Shown: positions 59,525 to 64,000 of the stretch, piece after piece
Layout: each line of letters starts with the position of its first letter
Numbering within the stretch: the stretch's first letter is position 1
Source of the DNA: Candidatus Melainabacteria bacterium
GTDB lineage: Bacteria; Cyanobacteriota; Vampirovibrionia; Obscuribacterales; Obscuribacteraceae
Assembly: GCA_003963305.1 (NCBI GenBank)
Contig: RXJR01000034.1
Location: 1 to 64,000 of the forward strand
Length of the DNA stretch: 64,000 nucleotides
Reading direction: 5' to 3'
Program-made: the position numbers and the translations under genes
Notes under the pieces: model-generated
What the model was told of the DNA's origin: nothing
The model's input: the letters and a program-made list of their open reading frames with translations, nothing else
Databases searched by the model: none

Positions 59525-60723
59525 CGTGGCTCTCCAACAAAATTTCTAACAGCGCCGCTTGGCATGTGGACTTCTAGCTTACTTCCGGGAGGAAGCATTC
59601 TAGGTATTAGTTTTTCACATGAACTGCAAATCTCGTTGTTATTTATGTAAATCTTCGCTTCCTTAATGCCGTGCTGAATCATGTGCGCAATCGCATGCCC
59701 CTCTGCATGTGTTTTCGTAATCAAATCGAACCCCCGGCTTTGCGCAGGCATTGATTGAGCCGGCCCTTTTCTGCCACTCAGAACATCTAGCTCTTGCCCA
59801 TCAGCTACGAGTATGCCAGCGGTTTTATCGCTGTCACGCATTCGTTGCGGAAGTCTCTCGAAATACGAACGGTCAACGGAATTGCAGCTTTCCGAGATTT
59901 TATCAGCGGGTCGGCTTAAGCCGTCTTGGTCACCAGCTTTCGACAAGCGAATATAGTCTGAGGACTGCACTTTCTTTCCACTGGCAATACAATGTTCTAG
60001 CTGAGTACCAAAAGCTTGCTTGGTTTCTTCCATCTTTGAAAACAATGCATCAAATTTGGCAGCTATCTCCTCCAATCTGCAAGAACCTGAGGCTAGAGCC
60101 GCCGCTTTACCAAGTGCGGCTGCTACTGCAATTTGAGTTCCCTGATCGAATATGTCTTTTACTTGTTCTGCCGGTGTTTGACCAGTGAACTTATCGATTG
60201 CTTTTACGATGCTTTGAGCCGGGTCTGTGACAAGGCGAGCATAAGCCGCGCTGTCATTGTTCGATTGGGCGCCTATGTCATTCAGGTCATGCTGCACGCC
60301 CTCATAACCCTGTTTAACCGACTGCGTAAGCGGCTCATACTTCGTCTGCAATTCGCGAAGCTTATGGGCGAGCCTATCGCTGTTTCCTTCAGCCAAAGAC
60401 GGATATGTAATCGCCTCGTAGCCGATTTGAAGATCTGCGACTACTACCGATGCGACATCAGCGGCTACTCCGACTCCAACTTCACCAATTGCGGATAACT
60501 TTTTGAGCCCTTCGCCAATTCCAGCAATAGCGCATTGAGGCAGCCCGTCATATTGAGTCGACAGCGATTGGTTGAATGTGTCATTGCAGACGGCTCCGAG
60601 CCTGAAATAATTGGAGCCAGGCGCCCAAGCGCTTTGCGCCGCTTGAGACATACCGCTTTCCGCCTGTGCTGGTGGTGCTGGCTGGCTCTTTTCAGTAACT
60701 TCTGCTGGCATGTCTGAATCCAA
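59521..60723 (-). CDS. DddA/SCP1.201-like cytidine deaminase toxin
   Basis: A 400-aa protein. Residues 1-50 are Pro/Ala/Gln-rich; 60-260 are helical with IAGIGEGLKKLSAIGEVGVG and an Ala-rich hydrophobic section (pre-toxin or trafficking domain). The C-terminal 63 residues form the end of a deaminase fold: HAEGH (His339, Glu341, zinc and proton shuttle) and CSSC (Cys366, Cys369), followed by LIPRMLPPGSKLEVHMP, very close to the DddA-type pattern with INNN before the CxxC. Such toxins deaminate cytosine in DNA or RNA of rival cells. Delivery (T6SS, contact) is not visible from this window. The adjacent Imm1-like gene provides self-protection. Confidence 0.8.
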   Translation of the reverse strand: MDSDMPAEVTEKSQPAPPAQAESGMSQAAQSAWAPGSNYFRLGAVCNDTFNQSLSTQYDGLPQCAIAGIGEGLKKLSAIGEVGVGVAADVASVVVADLQIGYEAITYPSLAEGNSDRLAHKLRELQTKYEPLTQSVKQGYEGVQHDLNDIGAQSNNDSAAYARLVTDPAQSIVKAIDKFTGQTPAEQVKDIFDQGTQIAVAAALGKAAALASGSCRLEEIAAKFDALFSKMEETKQAFGTQLEHCIASGKKVQSSDYIRLSKAGDQDGLSRPADKISESCNSVDRSYFERLPQRMRDSDKTAGILVADGQELDVLSGRKGPAQSMPAQSRGFDLITKTHAEGHAIAHMIQHGIKEAKIYINNNEICSSCEKLIPRMLPPGSKLEVHMPSGAVRNFVGEPR

Positions 60724-61108
60724 TCCCTGGAGCTTGAATCAGACATTACGCATTTGATTTGGCATGCTGTTGGCAGAACTCGACGAGCCGAAGGAGTTAA
60801 TCTAGGACCGATTAAGGTTGAACCTGTCTTCCACTACCATTTATCGTTAGGCGCTATTTCAATCATCAGCGCTGAGCTAAGTGCGACGGGGACTGGGAAC
60901 TCTGGGAACTTATAGACACTATGAATGTCCCGTCATTACAATTGAGCGTCCGATATTGAATCTAATCTGTGTAAATTAACCATTCTTGTGGCTAATTTTG
61001 GCTGATTCTTATCCACCAAGGCTAGAATTCCTATCATAAATCTCATAAAATGCAAGGGTAGCCGCGATATTTTAATTCTCTGTTCCAATCTGTTTAGGCC
61101 GACTTGCC
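60724..61108. other. divergent intergenic region
   Basis: 385 bp between the divergent deaminase toxin and Panacea genes. The right part is AT-rich (CATAAATCTCATAAAATG near 61034-61051), likely containing a promoter for the Panacea gene. No repeats or structured RNA are evident. Confidence 0.3.
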
Positions 61109-61612
61109 ATGCAAAGAGCGATTGACATAGCTAATGCCATCATTCTTCTGGGCGTGAAGAATCAGCTTCCCGTTTCACAGACGAAACTTCAGAAGCTTCT
61201 CTACTATGCTCAAGGGTACTACCTTGCCTTTGAGGACGAGCCCTTACTTGACGGTGAGTTTAAAAAATGGCCTTTTGGTCCTGTCCACATTCCTGTTTAT
61301 GAACAATTCAAACTGTATCCCGGCAGTTGTTTGACACAACCTAGCCCTAAAGGTGGATTGTGTGTTGATGATACAATAAGCCAGTTTCTCCAGGCAATTT
61401 GGAAGAAATATGGCAGCTTTAGCGCTTCTAGATTGTCGGATATGTCTCATCGTGAGGCGCCGTGGATTGAAGCTCAAATGTATGATGTGATTCCAAACAC
61501 GTCTATTCATAACTACTTTAAGTGGGTTGTTAGTGAAGGACAAAGAAGAAAAAGTCAGCAAAGTGGACGGCAACTCGCTGAAAAAGCAGTTGCCGGCGGA
61601 ACCACAGGCTAG
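61109..61612 (+). CDS. Panacea (DUF4065/SocA-like) antitoxin-type protein
   Basis: A 167-aa protein with the Panacea domain signature: IDIANAIILLG (helix 1), VSQTKLQKLLYYAQGYYLAF (the conserved KLQKLLYYAQ), then FKKWPFGPVHIPVYEQF (the conserved W-x-x-GPV) and SRLSDMSHREAPW. Panacea domains act as neutralising antitoxins in PanAT systems with many unrelated toxins, and SocA acts as a protease adaptor. The start at ATG 61109 gives the normal N-terminus. The next gene begins 86 bp before this one ends, in another frame, so the two are tightly coupled. Confidence 0.85.
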   Translation: MQRAIDIANAIILLGVKNQLPVSQTKLQKLLYYAQGYYLAFEDEPLLDGEFKKWPFGPVHIPVYEQFKLYPGSCLTQPSPKGGLCVDDTISQFLQAIWKKYGSFSASRLSDMSHREAPWIEAQMYDVIPNTSIHNYFKWVVSEGQRRKSQQSGRQLAEKAVAGGTTG

Positions 61613-62240
61613 GAGTCAACGAAAAGCGGAGTTGATTGAAGATGCCGCTGATGGTAACGCAGCGGATGATACATCTTCGTCGGGAGATGAAAAAGTAGGT
61701 TTAGCGCCGGCTCCAAAGACGTACGATCCTGATCTGCAGCGTTATGAATACTTAGATGTTCACATCTCTGCTTTGCGAGAAGACACTCAAACAAGAAAAG
61801 ATCTGTTGAGGCAATTATCAACTTTGCTCAAAGTCTGGCTTTGTTTCGTGGCAGTTATCGTGATACTGGATGGGTGCAATGCAAGCACAGCAAACTGGAA
61901 TTGGGCTGGCAAAATTCTTGATCAATCGTTCAACTGGCATTTTGTGTGGGGCGGCTTTAAACTCTCTGATAACAAACTCATTGCGGTTTGTGGTACGACC
62001 ACGCTTGCTGTGGTAGCGATCATGCATACGGTTGCAAAATATTTCTTTGCTGTTCATCAAAAGCAGCCAGGAGCAGGTATCGATAGTGTTCTTATCGGTG
62101 CAAAGAAGAAAAAGGAAAAAGAAGAAACAAAGGATAAGAAAGAGGATACTGATACTGATTCACCAGAATTAGTAAAGTTTGGAAAGATCATCGCAAACGA
62201 AATTCTTGATGCTATACAGGAAAAGAACTCCGGCAAATAA
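61527..62240 (+). CDS. two-TM protein overlapping the Panacea gene, candidate membrane toxin
   Basis: A 237-aa protein (TTG 61527; GTG 61533 also possible). It has a long polar N-terminus, a coiled-coil-like piece (ISALREDTQTRKDLLRQLST), TM1 LLKVWLCFVAVIVILDG, a Trp-rich loop (WNWAGKILDQSFNWHFVWGG), TM2 LIAVCGTTTLAVVAIMHTVA, and a Lys/Glu-rich tail (KKKKEKEETKDKKEDTDTD). As partner of a Panacea protein with an 86-bp overlap it is a candidate toxin; some PanT toxins are membrane active. It could instead be a membrane sensor that the Panacea protein regulates. Confidence 0.55.
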   Translation: MLVKDKEEKVSKVDGNSLKKQLPAEPQARSQRKAELIEDAADGNAADDTSSSGDEKVGLAPAPKTYDPDLQRYEYLDVHISALREDTQTRKDLLRQLSTLLKVWLCFVAVIVILDGCNASTANWNWAGKILDQSFNWHFVWGGFKLSDNKLIAVCGTTTLAVVAIMHTVAKYFFAVHQKQPGAGIDSVLIGAKKKKEKEETKDKKEDTDTDSPELVKFGKIIANEILDAIQEKNSGK

Positions 62241-62826
62241 GCATAAGCAGGTGAAAGCACAACTCGTGCCGTCTCATCTTCTCGCTTACAGCCGAAATTT
62301 TCGATGCAGCGTGTTCGTAGACATTTGCAGCCTTGCCGAGTAACTCTGAATCTTTTGCTATAGTCCCGATGTTTGATGGGCGGATGCGGCTAAGGCAACG
62401 CTTTCGCCCGCAAGTTCGGCGCCGCGACTGCGACAATTGCGCCCGGCAACACATCATGTCCGACAAACTTGCCTAGGTCATGCGCATCCATTCTGCTTCC
62501 ATGATCAATTCCGGCAGTAAGAATGTGCTCGATATCGTGGCTCGTCTTCTGCGCGTCACGAACGACGCCGCTCATATCGCCGCGCGCGGCATGGTCGCCT
62601 ATGTATTCACCAGCGGCTTCTGTCGCTGACAGAACACTTTTGACGGTTCTGCCGGTCTCATCTACAGCCCTATGGAGAGTCTCGCCGGGACTCGATACAG
62701 CCTGAGCAACGGCTTTTGCGCCTTCATTGACCGCATTGCCAAATCCCTCGCCGACTCCAGCGGTGAAATCCTGAGCGTGCTTGATGAATGCAGACGGTGG
62801 ACCTCAGATCCCGTGAAGTTCGGCAT
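62212..62826 (-). pseudogene. decayed polymorphic-toxin-type gene
   Basis: The minus strand has MPNFTGS at 62826, then a frameshift into a start-less frame (from 62803) reading GPPSAFIKHAQDFTAGVGEG, then NAVNEGAKAVAQAVSSPGET and ILTAGIDHGSRMDAHDLGK, ending at 62390. A further shift leads to SNIGTIAKDSELLGKAANVY, ending at 62212. The GxGEGFGNAVNEG style matches the N-terminal regions of the proteins at 57145 and 59521. No intact product is possible, and the C-terminal effector is gone. Confidence 0.65.
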
Positions 62827-62990
62827 GGAGGCGAGGCTGATTGACTGATGAGCTATGTTCTGGTCTGACTGGCTCGACTGCCCGCATATCGCGTTCCTCT
62901 GGGATATGCAGTCAATTTAGCCTTCAAATTTGGCAGAGTCTGGGCAAATCAGGGGGTGTAAAATAGCTGGACTTATCGAGGGAGTTCGCC

Positions 62991-63212
62991 ATGAAAAATT
63001 TACTGCTGCTGTTCGTGATTTTAGCTGTCACCACCGGTAGTGCTTTCGCCAAAGAAGTGAAAGTCAGCGGCTATACCAAAAAGGACGGCACAAAAGTCGA
63101 AGGCTACACCAAAACCGTCAAAGATAAGGACGCTGACACGGTCGAGGTAAAGGGATACACAAAGAAGGATGGAACAGACGTAAAAGGGTATACGCGAAAA
63201 AAGGTGAAGTAA
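62991..63212 (+). CDS. small secreted repeat protein (KDGT repeat)
   Basis: A 73-aa protein with a signal peptide (MKNLLLLFVILAVTTGSAFA|K). The mature part is two copies of VxGYTKKDGTxVxGYT (VSGYTKKDGTKVEGYTK and VKGYTKKDGTDVKGYTR) joined by a short acidic-basic linker. This resembles the short repeated basic motif of PF08789-like (PBCV basic adaptor) proteins, common in bacterial exported peptides of unknown role. GAGGGAG lies before the ATG. It is directly followed by the next gene, whose TTG abuts its TAA. Confidence 0.65.
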   Translation: MKNLLLLFVILAVTTGSAFAKEVKVSGYTKKDGTKVEGYTKTVKDKDADTVEVKGYTKKDGTDVKGYTRKKVK

Positions 63213-63803
63213 TTGGCGGTCGATTCATTAGGAATTCCTGTTCTCGGTTGGTTATGGGGATGGCTTAAGAGTTACTGGCCAAGCCCAGTAGACATTATTT
63301 GTCGCGAGAGGCTCGAACAGGATGGTATTCAGCTAAACTTCGCTCTAAAGAATCTGGGCAACGTACCCATAAAAGACTACGCATTGACTGTCACCATACC
63401 CGAGGAAATGTATCAACTTTACCGCTCGAAGAATAGGCGAGGTGAGACAAGCAGCGGGTATGTATCCGTGTCATTTGCGGGACCGTATGCTTCACCATGG
63501 CTCGTCGGCGGCGAACAAAAACCTTCAACCTCTGAAGATAAACCGTTATTGCCTGCGGGTCCGTCCATTGTGGTCGCAGCTATGGAGTTTCACACAAGAA
63601 TAAAGTCGAGAGGCGACGTAGTCGAAGTTCTGTGCAAGCATCCGATTAAGCTTGAGTTTTGGGGCGGATTTGGACGAAGGCAAACAACCACCTTTTTCTT
63701 TAGACAAACTGATAATGGCCTCAAATGCTTGCAATCATCGAAGCCCTTTACCTACGAACAGAAGCAGATCACACTGAAGCCCAAAGAACCAAAGGGGGGT
63801 TAG
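63213..63803 (+). CDS. hypothetical protein, 196 aa
   Basis: A 196-aa protein from TTG 63213, immediately after the preceding stop, with AAGGTG ten bases upstream. An N-terminal hydrophobic Trp-rich helix (LGIPVLGWLWGWLKSYW) may anchor it to the membrane. The following domain is beta-rich (IQLNFALKNLGNVPIKDYAL, then KLEFWGGFGRRQTTTFFFR), looking like an immunoglobulin-type fold. Function unknown. It is co-transcribed with the small repeat protein and possibly with the nuclease downstream (2 bp gap). Confidence 0.5.
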   Translation: MAVDSLGIPVLGWLWGWLKSYWPSPVDIICRERLEQDGIQLNFALKNLGNVPIKDYALTVTIPEEMYQLYRSKNRRGETSSGYVSVSFAGPYASPWLVGGEQKPSTSEDKPLLPAGPSIVVAAMEFHTRIKSRGDVVEVLCKHPIKLEFWGGFGRRQTTTFFFRQTDNGLKCLQSSKPFTYEQKQITLKPKEPKGG

Positions 63804-63805
63804 AC

Positions 63806-64000
63806 ATGCGTTCCAATTTAAGTCTGCTTGTGGTAATCATTTGTATAGGGTCCTTTACTGGCATACCGGCTCTTTCTTGGTACGACTTCGGTCACGAGGC
63901 GGTTGCAACTATTGCATGGAACAAGCTGAATCCAACAACCAAAGAGCGAGTGATGACGCTTCTTTCGAAAAATCCGTACTACTTGAAGTGGGTCGCTGCG
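63806..64000 (+). CDS. S1/P1-type nuclease, 5' part (cut by window end)
   Basis: The first 65 codons of a gene that runs past the window. A signal peptide (LLVVIICIGSFTGIPALS) precedes a mature N-terminus WYDFGHEAVATIAWNKLNPT. In S1/P1 nucleases the mature N-terminal Trp and the His of W-x-x-x-GH bind the trinuclear zinc site, and both are present (Trp and GHEAVA). LNPTTKERVMTLLSKNPYY follows as usual. It is an extracytoplasmic, zinc-dependent single-strand nuclease. GGGGGG lies seven bases before the ATG. Confidence 0.8.
   Translation, partial: MRSNLSLLVVIICIGSFTGIPALSWYDFGHEAVATIAWNKLNPTTKERVMTLLSKNPYYLKWVAA

Overview
The window looks like a chromosome segment of a free-living bacterium with a two-membrane or otherwise export-rich envelope. 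GC is near 50% and there are many signal-peptide, TPR and WG-repeat proteins, a Ser/Thr kinase with an N-terminal zinc ribbon, a phosphoketolase and a membrane-embedded spermidine-synthase-like protein. This mix resembles the non-photosynthetic relatives of Cyanobacteria (Vampirovibrionia/Obscuribacterales). That placement is an inference from gene style, not from a marker gene.

Region 1 (about 0.1-9.2 kb) is a defence-type cluster. On the minus strand, an AAA+ ATPase (6706-7683) precedes a subtilisin-like protease; the pair matches the IetAS architecture. An IS3-family element (3562-4773) sits inside the protease gene with a 4-bp target duplication. Removing the element and one TTTT restores one continuous frame. 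Downstream and translationally linked are a tyrosinase and a small partner protein. A DUF4238 protein and a divergent protein with a PD-(D/E)XK-like motif flank the operon.

Region 2 (9.5-33 kb) is mostly ordinary chromosome: tRNA-Leu plus a degenerate tRNA-Leu-like copy, a kinase, phosphoketolase (xfp), a TPR protein, spermidine synthase-like protein, two tandem WG-repeat proteins, a histidine kinase, a deoxyribonucleotidase, an ArnT-like glycosyltransferase, a fatty acid desaturase and a class V aminotransferase. Within it lie a gene with an in-frame TGA followed by a bacterial SECIS-like hairpin (candidate thioredoxin-like selenoprotein, 20482-21489), a small palindromic REP-like repeat family with compensatory changes, and a McrB-like ATPase with a DUF2357-type nuclease.

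Region 3 (33.2-about 52 kb) is a mobile island. It starts at a copy of the 3' part of a tRNA-Lys gene next to a P4-type integrase, then carries an AlpA-like small HTH protein, a large DUF3987 protein, a putative replication region (ten ATCGAT palindromes framed by perfect 24-bp inverted repeats), a 1236-aa tape-measure-like protein, several small phage-like genes, a second short tyrosine recombinase and clusters of terminator hairpins. Capsid, portal and terminase genes are not recognisable.

Region 4 (52-64 kb) is rich in conflict genes: a TPR-caspase protein, a protein with RHS-like beta repeats, a zinc-binding HNH-like protein, a DddA/SCP1.201-like deaminase toxin with an Imm1-like immunity protein (ATGA overlap), a Panacea (DUF4065) antitoxin-like gene overlapping a two-TM protein, a decayed toxin-type gene, and at the right edge the start of an S1/P1 nuclease gene. 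The right end of the mobile island is not visible.
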